Assembly (NCBI GenBank): GCA_020747015.1
Contig: JAGTJM010000008.1
Span: 1 to 64,000, forward strand
DNA length: 64,000 nt
DNA from: Pyrenochaeta sp. MPI-SDFR-AT-0127
Taxonomy: Eukaryota > Ascomycota > Dothideomycetes > Pleosporales > Cucurbitariaceae
Reading direction: 5' to 3'
A program made the position numbers and the translations under genes. Positions 10,831 to 23,517 of the stretch are shown here, piece after piece. Under the pieces are notes generated by a model, which was not told the DNA's origin, did no database searches, and was given only the letters and a program-made list of their open reading frames with translations. Numbering within the stretch: the first letter of the stretch is position 1; the number at the start of each line of letters is the position of its first letter.

Positions 10831-11692
10831 AATGTCTTGATTGTAGAACAGCGTGATACAACATTCTCTAGCTAATTCTGTTTCCGATTATACCATGCCA
10901 CAATGGCATGAGTCTGCTGAAGTACTGTATGTGGGCAGTGCGGCGCAGAGGCGGGGTGGCCAATCAAACCTCGGTCATTTCCAGCATAGTCGGAAGCGAA
11001 TTGAACTATTCTTTTTAAATATTTTTCAACTAGATAAAGCTCAAATCGTAATCTACACATGATTATTGTAGTCTAAGTGCTGTATAAGCAAGCACAAGCA
11101 TAGTCACTGAGCATGTCTGGGTTCGGCTGTGACCTGTGGAATTCTGTCCTTTCGCTCTCTGCGCTGGCTAAACCCTTCCATCATCCAGAGAGCGATTCAT
11201 ATATGCTCTATAATAAGGAATTAGAGTATCCTGTATGTAGCTCCAATCGTCGGTTAGGTATACACTGTCCACACTGGCCCAATATCGACGTATCATACCT
11301 GAACGGGTTGCTGAACGTGCGAGTCGTGCAGGAACAAGCGTGACGAGAGGCGACACGCCAATTCTGGGGTTTTTGATGCTCTCTTCCTCCATGAAAATTA
11401 GGGTTAAGGTCTGTCAGTTCACTGCCGTCGATACCGATGTCATCAAGCATATTTTCAGTGAGTGAATATTTGGCAAACCTGGCAAGTGGCCAGGTAGAAG
11501 GAATTCTTGTTACAAATAGTGTTGCAACTTCTTGCAAGCAATGTAGATAAACAAGCGTGGCAGATCACATAATGAGGGTGTACCATAGTTGCAGCCGAAA
11601 TAGCTTTATTCCGGATCATCGACTGGTAGAAGAAGAACCAAGATCCAAAAGACATAGAAATCCCAATCTCCTTTTTGCATGAAGTAGGTAGT
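10831..11692. other. intergenic spacer, no gene seen
   Basis: Downstream of both the UNC93-like pseudogene and the FAD oxidase. Several overlapping frames of 60-140 codons carry no recognisable domain. The stretch just below 11692 would include the 3' untranslated region of the oxidase. Confidence 0.45.
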
Positions 11693-13422
11693 TCATCCAA
11701 TAATCTTGCACAACTTGCCATCTGATTGCACCTTCCAGCGCTCACTCCCAACAGCAGTTTTAGCATAAAAGATGTCATCAGGATCGTACTTGTGTTTGAT
11801 AGACGAAAGACGTTCGTAGTTTCGCCCATAAAACGACTCCTGAAAGTTGGGCTCATTAATATCTGCCTCATTCATGTACGCACCGCTGGTGGGAGTGAGT
11901 TTAGTGACCATGGCGCCCGTAACATTTGTGATCATGTTCTGCTGCTCGCTCAGGGATCCGTCACCACCAGGTACAAAAAGTAGCATGACCGCATCGCGCC
12001 AGGCAGGGTTCACTGAATTGTTAGGATTGCTGGCGACTTCCATGGTTGCGCCAATGGTCATTTGCAGCATCTGGCCCCCTAGGTCGGTGACTTTGCGCAA
12101 CACCCTCGATGTTTCACTCGCATTGTTGAGAATGGTATCGCGGGGTATCAATCTGCCACCAGAAATTCCGCTGTTTGCGCCTTCAGACTGTCCTATGAGT
12201 GCTTTCCAGGCGTCGTAGTAGTTCGTATAAGTCGTTGTGGTGGAATCGTATGGGATACCGAGCGCCTTGACTTTCTGCTCCAACGGTCGCACAAGTGCTT
12301 GGACTTCCTCTTTTGTTCGATTGATTACGAAGAGCGGTGACATGCTGAAAGATTCGTTGCCCACAAAAGTAAATGCATATCCCCCGGAGTTAGCAAACGT
12401 TGGTATAAGGGCATGGTATGTCTCAATGGCTGTCCAGAACTTGTCATAAGACACGTTGCCTCTCTCGAATGAGAAAACATTCCCAGAGACAGGAAGAGTG
12501 GGATATGCCTTATATGTGACACTTGTAACAACCCCATAACCAGGACCTCCTCCACTCAATGCCCAGTACAGGTCTTGGTCTTTCTCCGGTGTTGCTCTCC
12601 GTTTGATGCCATCGGCAGTAATGACTTCGAACTCAAGAGTCTGATCTGCTGCCAGGCCAGCGAAGCTGCTTAATGGGGATTGGCCACCGCCGGAAGTGTA
12701 TCCGCCGGCCACACCAACTGTAGCGCATTCTCCCCCAACAGCCATGAGACCAGAGTTGTTTGCGAGGATGTAAAACTCTTCAACCTGAGTTCCCGCTCCA
12801 ACTTTGATCGCAGGTCCAGTATATGTCGAGCTTTGGTAGCTTTCTATGACCTCTCCACCATTGAGATAATGCGTCCAAATCGCCAGGGCGCCAGCACCAG
12901 TGGATCTACCTAGATAACTGCATAGCTTGAATTAGGCATAATCTCCTATGTGAGGGCAACTTACTCATGTCCCGTGTTCTTGATTGTGACTCTGATGTTT
13001 CGATTCCGTGCAAATCTCAGGCCGGCAACGATATGCTGGTCCTGTGTCGCATTGATTGCATATCGAGCATATGCACCGAACCCGCAAGGCACCTCCTTAG
13101 CCGTGAAGGGGTCACAGGAGTTGTTTGTCATGAATGCGAAATGCGGCGACATAACAGAGGTAGGAGAATTGAGGTGAATATCGAGACTGTCCCACGTGTC
13201 TCTGATCTTTTTGCACTCGGACTCGTTGTACATCGGATCGTGGCAGACAGCTCCGAGAGGCACGGTTTTGATGAGACGCCCATCGACTGTCTGGTTCAAT
13301 GCAGCCCAGTCCTGGTTTGATGGCCAGCACTTATCCGTTGGAGCACATCGACAAGTGCCATTCACTGCTGTAGCAGCAATACTTCGCCAGATGACGGGAA
13401 AGATGATGTAAAACGATCGCAT
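11693..13422 (-). CDS. secreted FAD-linked oxidase, berberine-bridge/VAO type
   Basis: Two exons, 13422-12965 and 12917-11693, with a 47-nt intron (GTAAGT..GCAG, phase 2), give 560 residues. The N-terminus is a signal-peptide-like hydrophobic stretch followed by a Cys-rich segment. The FAD-binding domain is clear: N-T-G-H-D-Y-L-G-R-S-T-G (about 149-160), then AIWTH, then G-G-E-C-A-T-V-G-V-A-G-G-Y (about 214-226). Cys217 is the likely cysteinyl-flavin site. The usual HS after GGG in the last block is QS here. The C-terminus has the BBE domain hallmark, Y-G-R-N-Y-E-R-L-x-x-I-K-x-K-Y-D-P-D-D-I-F, and ends W-x-x-x-x-D-G-x-L-C. Members oxidise sugars, alcohols or secondary metabolites with O2, yielding H2O2; the substrate cannot be read from sequence. 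It is transcribed away from the copper amine oxidase, with about 1.2 kb between the two starts. Confidence 0.9.
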
Positions 13423-14593
13423 GATGTAGTAATGAGCTCAATGTTTGAGATATTTGAGTGATGTTGATAGAGAGGGCACAATTTCGTTGATCCTAGAGCC
13501 CTCTATATCAATCAACAGCCGCACTATATATCTACTACAAAATAGTGGTGCTTATCACATCTCTGAAGTCAAACCAACCAAATCTCGCGGCAGGCTTTTA
13601 GAAACTGCATACGTATGCAACGGGGCGTTAGCACAACTGTAGAGCCTATGGCAGAGAAACATAGAAGTTTCATTGTCTCAGCACCTGTGTGGAACGATGT
13701 TTCCATTTCCCCAAAACAATTCACTAACTGCACCAGGCAATTTCAGCCGACAGTGGTTACATTCAGCTGAAGGTACAAGGAGAGCCTTGAGTGTAGAAAG
13801 TTTGGAGAATTGGTTTTTAAAGGGCGAAGGGCGATGTTTCAAGATTCATGGCTAGTGTGTCGCAAAGAGGAAGGAGTTCGCGCGGATGGAACATGCAACT
13901 AGGTATTGGTACGTGCTGCTGCCCTCTTCGGGCCGACCATCCGTTGTTCTCCCTGCCATTCACTGGATGTCATCTCCTGATGGCGCAGTCTCGTCAACAA
14001 ACCATTCATTCGGAATCTTTCGCATCGTTAATGCTATGCAATCTTTGCCTAGTCCCTGCCACCTGATATGCACAGCCATGATTCAATATACATGCTACAC
14101 CAGCACGAAAGGCAACCAACCAAGCTACTACTACCTTCTCAAAATTGGAACTCATTACCAGGTACGGTAATCTTTGGCGCTCTGGAATGCCAGTGTCGTC
14201 AAGATCATTTATCGTAAATTTCAACCTACGAGGTAGATCCTTCCTACGTGCCCTGATCCCATTGCCATATGAAGCTATGCGTACGTATCTCCAATAAATG
14301 GACACATTAGAACTGTGCTAGAAACATGCATCTTGCCAGTCAGTCTTTGAATCAACCTAAGCTGAAATGACAAGAGAATTTTCTCTGTCTAGAACCGGGA
14401 TTGTGACAGTGCATGTAAGAGTCATCCCGATAGGAGCAACTCAAGCGTCAAGATAGCTAGGAGATAACATAAATAAACCATGAAGTCACTCTAAAGTAGA
14501 CTTATCAGTCTCGCGTTCACTGAGCTTTGCACCATTCTTCCCTGTTCCATTATTTGACTTGGTCATAACCATCGCCCTCCGGCTAAAGCCATT
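13423..14593. other. shared 5' region between FAD oxidase and copper amine oxidase
   Basis: Non-coding spacer between two divergent starts. TATATA-like stretches at about 13500-13535 lie 80-110 nt upstream of the FAD oxidase start. No convincing gene or repeat is seen. Confidence 0.5.
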
Positions 14594-17500
14594 ATGCTTA
14601 CAAAGGCGTTCGTTCATTTTACTGCCCTGCTTCTCGGGGTGGTAGAATCGTCAACGCCCTACCGAAACCATAACAAGCTGCTCGAAATTAGGAACAATGG
14701 GACATGTCCCGCTAAGCAGCCCATTATCGACGCCCCGCACAAGAACATTTGGATAAGCCTCACTGATCAGGAAGCCAGCAGTGTGATCCAGCTCTTGCAA
14801 AATAACAACACGGGTTTCAATTTGACTGGTCCCAATGAGTATGTGTTTCAACACCTTTAACTTTTTGGAGCCTCAATTAACAATGACTAGGAGAGGAAAC
14901 AGCATGTATGTCCACTATTTGAGCATCATCTGACAATAACTAAGCTACTCCAGCACCTTAATTGAATTGCTCCCGCCCAACAAGACCAGTGCCCTTCCAT
15001 ACATCTCTGGCAAGGGCCCTGAGCCCCTTCGATATGCGAGGGCAAGATTGACCATACGTTCCGTCGCCGAGCCTTATGTTCAGGACTTCATGGTCGGCCC
15101 CCTCCCAGTCTCCAACCAAACCACTATTCAGCCTCTGGATTTCCTCTACAATAAAGGCCAGGGAAAAATCAGAATGTATGACGCAGAATCTGAGCAGACA
15201 AATGCATGGGACAAAGCGATTGGAGAAAGCGTGGCAGGCGTGACCAAAGCGCTCTGGAACGCGGTAAGCTCCTTTTTTCATTCTTTGAAAAGGTTGAAAA
15301 GTTCTATCTGAATCTCAAATAGACTCTCAATGATACTCTCACTCTCCAGGCCATAAACCCGTATTGGCTTGATGACGATAGAGTCATTGTCTGGAAAGGT
15401 TTCTCGAATACGCCAACTTCTGATTTCGATACTGGCACCCTACTTCCCCTTGGTCTTTATGTAGGCTCTGATGTCACCGGTCGAGACTCAACCAAATGGA
15501 AGGTGACTGGATGGTTGTACAATAACAAATTCTATTCAACAACTCAAAAATTTGTTGACGCAGCTAACTCGCCAGGCTTCGAGAAGTTGGGAGCAAATGT
15601 TGATGGGCCTTGGGCACAAACGGATAAACGAGGCGACGCTCTGCCATATGACAGTCAGCCACCACCAGCTCTCGTCCAATCCGGGAATCGACGCTTCTCA
15701 GTGAATGTGAAGGATAATTTTGTTTCGTGGAGTAAGTCACAACTTTTGTCTTCCTAAGGATGAGACTAATATTTCCAGTGGACTTCTCTTTCTTTCTTGC
15801 GACCACAAGGGACACCGGTCTTAGGCTATATGACGTAAAGTATAAGGGCCAAAGAATCTTATATGAGGTGAGAAAACGTGAGATTCTTAAAATCTCTTGA
15901 GTCTAACCATACCCTGAAGCTCGGACTGGAAGAGGCTGTTACTCACTATGCGTAAGTACATTGCTTCTGGTATATTAAGTACCTCCTAATATAGTACAGG
16001 GGTAATGATCCGGTTCAGTCAGGGACTACGTGAGTCCTATCCCTAGAAGCCGCTAGCACGAGCCCCCTAACTTGTTCCTCAGTTATTTCGACAGCCTCCC
16101 AGGCTTCGGCCCCAACATTGTAACCTTAATTAATGGTCGTTTACTCCAATACCTAATTACCTGAAGGCGTTCATTGCTAAACCTTCTCAGGTTATGACTG
16201 CCCAGCCTATTCAACATATCTCAATACCAGCTACCGTGATGGAGGTCCAGAGGCCGGAAAACAGCTGAATGGCATCTGTTAGTACTCCACCCAAGGTCAA
16301 CATAAGCTGCAATTGACAAACATTATGCCTCTTCGAGATTGACCAGGGATATCCAATCCAGCGCCACACGACGAGTGGTTACACTTCTGTGACAAAGAAC
16401 ATCGCCTTCACCATTCGATCTATTTCAACAATCGGAAACTATGACTTCATAACATCTTACAACTTCTATCTTGACGGAACCATGGAGGTCTCCGTAAGGG
16501 CATCCGGCTATATTCAAAGTGCCTTCTTTGCGGCAAACGAGGATTACGGCTTCAAGATCCACGACAACCTATCTGGTTCTTTACATGATCATGTCCTTAC
16601 GTTCAAGGCGGACTTTGATATCTTGGGTGAAAAGAACAGTGTTCAGAAGGTTGAGTTTGTGCCTACGACCGAAGAGTATGTTGGCCACCCATAAACTTCT
16701 TTTGATGTGCTATAAACACGCTGATCAATATAGATATATTTGGAACAAAGGAAAGAAGCGCAATACCATGAAGGTGCGAAGATCGTTTGTCAGCAACGAG
16801 GACGAATCGAAGATCAACTGGGCACCAAACGGAGCCGCAATGTATTCTATCGTTAATAAGGACGAAAAGAATAAGTACGGTGAATACCGAGGCTACCGAT
16901 TTACCCCAGGTAAGCCACCTTGATCTTTGGGAACCAGCCCATCGTATTAAGCTTGACCATAATAGCAACTGGAAACACCATTCACCTTACTGTCCAAAAT
17001 TCATCCAATATCGGAAAGGCAGCGAATTTTGCCACCCATCATTTCTATGTCACGAAGCAGAAAGATACGGAAGCCCAGGCCGCTCACTCCTACAACCAAC
17101 TCGACACTGCTAACCCATTAATCGATTTCGACAAGTTCTTTGATCATGAGTCACTTGATCAAGAAGACCTGTGAGCTACCCCGGGGTCCTGATTCATAAT
17201 CTCCATTCGCTGAATTTCAGAATCATAGCGTGGTTTGGTTCAATCTGGGCATGCATCATATCCCGCACACGGGAGATTTGCCGAATACTGTTTTCACCAC
17301 TGCTCATTCCGCAATGATCATCGAGCCACAGAATTATCTTGAAGGCGACCCGTCTCGTGCTACGACACAGCAAATTCGGGTTTCCTATGGCGATTCAACA
17401 ACTGTCAAGACTTTTGGCGCCGATCCTGCCACTTGCCCAGTCGACATGGTAGGATCCATCGTTTCTTAGAGAGATTAGTATCTGTCGCTAATGTTTTTAA

Positions 17501-17594
17501 ACTTGGATAGTCGCAGTTGAATCCGGATCCTACAAAGTTGCGCACCGTCATTCGGGAGCGCGCGTATCTGTACGACCCGAAGAATATGGCTTGA
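14594..17594 (+). CDS. secreted copper amine oxidase (TPQ-dependent primary-amine oxidase)
   Basis: Fourteen exons can be placed: 14594-14838, 14891-14905, 14954-15263, 15323-15731, 15779-15867, 15920-15951, 16000-16029, 16083-16135, 16191-16277, 16327-16675, 16734-16909, 16966-17170, 17229-17448 and 17511-17594. They sum to 2304 nt, or 767 residues. It oxidatively deaminates primary amines with O2 to aldehyde, NH3 and H2O2. A signal-peptide-like N-terminus suggests secretion. Visible catalytic residues are Asp380 (Y-F-D-S-L-P-G-F), the TPQ precursor Tyr462 in T-I-G-N-Y-D-F, copper ligands His510 and His512 (H-D-H), and His677 in G-M-H-H-I-P-H-T-G-D. One intron, 16278-16326, starts with a good GTTAGT donor but must end ..ATTAT to keep the frame and the conserved G-I-C-L-F-E-I-D-Q-G-Y block, so no AG acceptor is present. 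If that junction is not spliced, a stop follows at once. Everything else is intact. Confidence 0.9.
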
Positions 17595-19570
17595 AACGCC
17601 TCGGAGTCATAGGTGTCGGGACAAATTGGTCGTTCGAATCAAATCGGATCTATATTCAACGGAACCGAGCCTCAAAGTCACATGGAGAGTGCGGATTATT
17701 GTAATGAGATATGTAAACTGCGATAGACTTTACACAACATCATCTCTTCGTCCACACCAATTCATATTATACTGTTAGCAGCGCCTTCCAATCAACCTTA
17801 CTCCCTAGACCCTCCCTCAGTTTCTATCCCATCATATCTAATCTACAAAACGTCTATACTAGTTACCTTAAACTTTTCTTTGTTACGATGCTGTAATCCA
17901 CTGGCTCCTAGTTTTGGCAGCTTATATCCGTACTGACAGTTTGCCTACTACTACATTGAAAGCGGTTATACCAGCCACTAGCCCCAGCTACGCCCATGGC
18001 TAGCGTTTTAGTGGTAGATGCATATTCCTTGTAAGACTTAGACGTAAACTTGAACTCATTGACTCTTGGCGCTTCCCTTACTAACCTGAACCCTTGCATA
18101 CCATACAAGTGCCAGCACTAGCATCAGACGCCCTTGACAGTTCCTTACCCGCCATGCCTTATACTAATTCAATCGCACTCCTTGGCCTTGTGTTATCTCT
18201 AGCTCAAGCACTATTTAGTATTATGATCTGATCCATATTCAAGCAATAGGCAGTCCAGGCCATTTTATCGCTGTGCAGCATGCACGCATTTACCATGTCG
18301 AGGAACCGAGGAGATAGTAGAATCTTGTCTCGAGTGATCTTCGGCAGCGAAGAAGTTCGAAAGATACTGTGCAGCAGCAGACGTGTATCACACTTTGCGA
18401 GGATATCACAATTGGACAAGCCAACCTCGCACGAATCCACTATTTCGACGTTGATAATATTAGGCTACGATCTTTGTTTCGTAAAAGTTTCAATTGCTTT
18501 CTCGAATATGAAGTGTGATGCAGGCGTTGGTTTCTGCATAGTTACTCAATATCCGCAACCGCAATGCTCGGACTGAGGGCTGTTTGCATAGACAGACAAG
18601 CATGCCATTTTACGGGGACTTCCTAGTGTATCAGCTTCCTGCCCTTCATTACTTCCAGAGATATGGAAACTCGCTCATAAAATACTCACCGGCCCCGGCA
18701 TGTGACTATTAACTGTTCTACATCAGGGCTCTAAGTAGCTTAGTGCTCACGCGTCAGAAAGCGTGCCGGCTGTGCCGCATATCCGATGCTGCATCACGAC
18801 CTTCAAGCTGAGTAAAACAAACACAGTATCTGAACCTGAAGCATATCAGCGCCATTATGAGATTTAAATGCGGATGTTAACCTCTATACGCTTGAGTAAG
18901 ACTTACTATGTGGACTGTTAAACCACTGTTCCGATCTTGTAGTTCTACAATGCTCAATTTCCACTCATTCGATCATCCGCCAAAAGTTCACCGACCACCA
19001 ACGTCTCATCCTGCGGAACATTTTCATGTCGCAACTATCCGACTGCGCGATAACAATTGCTTGGTAATGAATGCTACGAGTTTTTTAGCAGTGACTCGTT
19101 TCAAAAACTTATTGCTATCTCATCATGGCTGGTCCCATTTGACAACCAGCCATGAAGTGCAACATGTTTGATATCATGTACCGCAACGTCTTCTGGCTCA
19201 CATTCATACAGACGCTTGGACTTGACGCACAGGCTGTCCAGTCGCAGTTGAAACTTAATTAGAAGCGATCTTTGAAATTAGGAGTTATTCTGGAGTTTTA
19301 CCTGAGATTATTTCACTGCATTCTGCTATAGTTCATTTGCCTGCATGTGAGAAAAGGGTGCAATGTCACACTTCGCTTGGGAAACAATGTCCGCTTGGTG
19401 TAGCAGAGATAAGACCTTGTATACTACATATTTTCGAGGAGAATAACGTGAATCGTTAGACTGTCCTACACCACTGTATAAACGGGGAAATTGCATTCGT
19501 CAGATGGGTTGGCTTTTTCGATGGCACTGAATACCAGTCTGAATATTCTCTTACCTATCAGGCAATCTTC
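17595..19570. other. intergenic spacer, no gene recognised
   Basis: Nearly 2 kb between the convergent amine oxidase and fucosidase genes. The longest frames (18280-18576 plus, 18204-18440 minus, 18908-19171 plus) overlap one another and show no known domain or splice structure. Confidence 0.45.
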
Positions 19571-21670
19571 CTAGTCCCCTGTATAAGTAATCTTGAAAGT
19601 CCAAATATACTTATCAGAAGTGAGAATATCATCGCTTAACGCGAGTTTTAAGGTACCGGGCCCATTCCATGTTACAGGAATCGGCGTCCCATGCTTGCTT
19701 CCGCCGACAATAGTGACAGTATCTCCAGGTAAGTAAGGCACCTGGTCCATTACGGAGAGGGTTGATGGTGGCGTACCAATAAAGTGAATGTAAAAAGCAT
19801 CTTCCTTAGTTGTATATCGAAAGGGGTCTGATCCAGGTTTTACAGACCAGTACCTCGTTCCGAAGACACTTTCGCCGTGAGCTTTTATCCACGTACCAGC
19901 ATCGCGAAGATTATCTTTCATGATGGCTGGTATTGAACCATCGCCCTTGGGTCCAATATCGAGGAGCAGGTTTCCATTCTTACTGACAGCGTCAATTAAT
20001 GATATGACAATATCTTTGCCAGTCATATATGTGGAATCGGGACTTAGATGATTATATCCGTAAGAAAATGTATCCATTCCACGGTTCGTTTCCCATTTGC
20101 GACGTACGATATTCGGGTTGGTAGTATACCTTTGCATTCATACATTAGCCTTCTCGACTCAAAAGCAGATTATGTCACAGATTTGAGCTTACTCAGGTGT
20201 GTCAAAATCCCCAGTCAGCCCACATCGGTTATTGAATGTCACTTGGCGACCCTGGTTGCGAGCCCAGTTTAACCATTCGGCGGCAAATATAGTCATGTTG
20301 TTCGGACCCCCGATATCACACCATATTATCTCTGTTTCATATACATATGCAAGTGTTCGCATCTGAGGCAACTGGATATCTTTCACAAAATCATCCACTT
20401 CAACATATCCAGTGTAGGGAATTTCGTTGCCGGTGTATGGATTTTTGGGTGGACCACCTCCAAATGTTCCACCATACAGGGTATTTTTTGGGTTGAACCA
20501 CTCAGGCATGCTGAAATATGTTCCTAGTCACAAATCAGCATGCAGACCCCAGGCTTCTTAAAATGAAGTTGTATTACCTCGTTTGATCTGAGGCTGATAT
20601 TGCTTTGCCGCGGCAAAAAGTTCCGCTAAGAAATCTCTCTTTGGCCCATACCAAATAGAAGATCTTTTGCTAATAGCAGTGGAAAAGTTGTATAACGCGA
20701 AGCCATCATGGTGCTCTGTGTTCACGTCAGTGTGAAATTCGATGACAATTCGAAGCTCTTACTTGTGACGGGTACCATATATCGAGCGCCAGCATCAGCA
20801 ATCAAGTCAACCCACTCTTTTGCATCAAATGATTGAGCTGTAAAGTTGCCCATGAAGTCATCATAGTTGAAATTTTCCCCATACGTATCACGGTGGTATT
20901 GATAAGTTTTGGTCTTATAGTTGGGATCCTTCATATGATACCAGTACCTGAAAGTGGTTAATTCCATCAACAAAAGCATAGAAATACTGACCACTCTGCA
21001 TAATCATAGACTGGAGGTTCTCCGCCATATGCTGGTACAGAATACAACCCCCAATGAATGAAAATGCCGTATTTGACCTCGTTGAACCACTCGGGATTCC
21101 AGTGATGACTGAGACTGTCGGCAGACTCGGCATAGTCACCAATCCCACAAATTCCCGTGACTGGGGCGCTGATAGTCAAAGGGACACCGTATCTTTCACC
21201 GTATGTGGCTGTTATGGTTCCAGAGCATTGCTGCCCAGGGGCAACGTTAGGTTTGTTACGAATGCCAAGCTGGACCACGGCAACTTGTTGGGATGTCAGT
21301 CTTGCCAGAGTTGCAGATTGAACGACATCAAAGAAATCTGATACAGCAGTCACATTAAGTGTGTCTGCCAAGGTAAGAGGATCGGAACCAGTGTTCTCGA
21401 CTGCCAGCTCCAAAACCTGGACGAATTTGGTTCCTTCAAACCATTTAGACGTAAGAGTACCACCTAGAAGTCGAAGTTGAGGTGGAGAGTCTGGGTCCAG
21501 AATAGCGTCAGCTTCAAAGCTGGGTGACTAGGGCGCAATAATGTGAAGGTCTTACTATTGGATCGCCCAGGGAGCAGGTTCTCTGACGCATCGGTTCCTA
21601 TTGATGCGACCGCCGGATCGACATACAAGCACACTGTATAAATGCTGGTGAGAATGCTCCAGTTGATCAT
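19571..21670 (-). CDS. secreted GH29 alpha-L-fucosidase
   Basis: Six exons: 21670-21556, 21511-20992, 20947-20763, 20715-20578, 20523-20193 and 20129-19571. All junctions are GT-AG and all phases agree, giving 615 residues. A hydrophobic N-terminus suggests secretion. Residues 39-165 form a beta-rich domain resembling the NEW3/CARDB type (LELAVENTGSDPLTLAD). The GH29 barrel begins at about 172 with HHWNPEWFNEVKYGIFIHWG, followed by D-Y-A-E-W, KHHDGFALYNF, the nucleophile block E-I-I-W-C-D-I-G-G (Asp at about 389) and N-G-N-L-L-L-D-I-G-P-K-G-D-G. The C-terminus has a beta-sandwich. It removes terminal L-fucose from glycans such as xyloglucan or glycoproteins by retaining hydrolysis. The first intron is only 44 nt, which is the least certain junction. 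Length and motifs are normal for fungal GH29. Confidence 0.92.
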
Positions 21671-23517
21671 GATTCCGTTCTTTAAAATTATCTTCCCGGA
21701 CTGGATACCTTGAGTGATAAGAGAAGGCGATGAAAAGAATGTTTGCGATGATATGGGTAGAGGCGTTAGTGCTGCTCGAGAGAAATGATTATGAAGTCTG
21801 GCTCAAGTTTGGCTTGGTAAGTAAAACGATGAAAGAATGTAAAAGCAAAGCAGCTCTTTATCGAACTCAGGATCTGTAGATGTAGATGTCGCTGTTATAT
21901 ACATGTCGTCGAGAACATGACTAGGCATCAGAATGCACGCAGATCTAATGTTTGCAAGGGCTGACTGAGTGCGGAGAATCTGGAAGTGCATACAGGGTAG
22001 GAGGGCAAGGTGACAAGTTGTGGGCATCAAGTATGATAGCACGGCCCATACGCTCGTTGTCATGAAGAAATGTGCCGCTCTGGATTTCATCACAATGAGT
22101 ATATATCCGACGGAATAATGTAAATAGTTTCAACTTCCCATACACATGTAATTGTGTACAGCTTAAACTGCTAGCCTGATTAGTCCTACGTAGTTGAGTA
22201 AGAAGACTAACGGGGATTGCTCAACACTGCTATTACGGGCAGCAACAGGAAGACGATCAAAGTTCTAGGGCGACCGTGCGGCTTGCCATGCAATGAATTG
22301 GTTGTTCATATTGTTATCACAGGAGCGGACTTTGCTCGAATAGTGATAGAGGGGAAGATGTATCCCAAGCAGAGGCGCTGAACAAGACTGACCGCCAAAT
22401 TTTGGAAAGGGCATTAATTTAGACCAAAACACTCGTACAGTTGCGACGGAGGCCGCAATAATGATCCTCTAGGGTAACGCCACTGTCGCCGTAAAGTGCT
22501 AGCACAAGTTCGAGCTAGACCACTTGCGGTGTACGACGCCTAATATGTAAAGCTTATTTTATGATTGAAGTGCCGAGAGCGTATGATTCACTATTGGGCA
22601 AATGCGGAGTCAATCTTGCGAGTTTCGTGAACTTACGGTTTGAACCAGGTAACATACACCTAAGTTAGTCGTTGCTGGCAATTCCGAGTGACTTCCACAT
22701 AACCCGGGAAGCCCCTGTCGGCACTCGGAACTATATCTATAAAGGTGTTATGGAGCTAACTAGCTATAGAAGGAGGTTATGGATCTTGCTTGTTCGAGGG
22801 CAAATTCGTGTGTCCTATACCCGCAACGGAGGGTCCCTGTATTCTCCATCTAATTTCTCACCCCTATCAACCGAGATCTACGGCACTATCGCAGGCTAGC
22901 GCAAACGCTAAGCAATCTACGGTCAGTTTTTCGGCCGGGAACACCACAAGGTACCGGCGGAACACAATCCGAGACTTTCTCTTGGCCTGACCTGATGATC
23001 ATGTAGTGCATGGTTTATCAGAAAATTCTGATGGGTTAATATTGTGAAATTGAGCCTGATTTATAGTGTAAATTCAAAGTAGCTCTATCGTCGTTGTCAA
23101 TCGCTAAGCTGTGATAAGTTCAGCTTGGACCTACAAGCTACTGAAGCAGTGCTGCTTCCATTAAATTTGCAAAGATATGTATTCCACTAGCAAAGAAGAT
23201 ATCAGTGTTCACTGTGATATTGCAAGAGGATGACGTCATACATGGTAGAAAATTACTTCGCTTACACCTGCATAGACTCCTACAACAGTCTTAAATGCCA
23301 TAATCCTACCGCAGATTAATCCGAGACATTCTCTGAACAGAAGTTTCGCTCTCATAGTTGCTCTTTAAGAACGTTTTTTTCGTTGTAATTAAGACCTAGG
23401 GCTTTTTTCGCTAATATACAATGCCCAGGAGATGTGGCAAGCTATCATACTGTTATTGTTCGGTACAATCTTTTGGCATGCGTGATATTAGTAGAGTTGC
23501 TGAATGTCTGACACACA
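21671..23517. other. intergenic spacer, no gene recognised
   Basis: Contains the fucosidase promoter side and the downstream side of the Zn2Cys6 regulator. Only short frames without recognisable domains are seen, and the 23000-23500 part is TA-rich. Confidence 0.45.
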
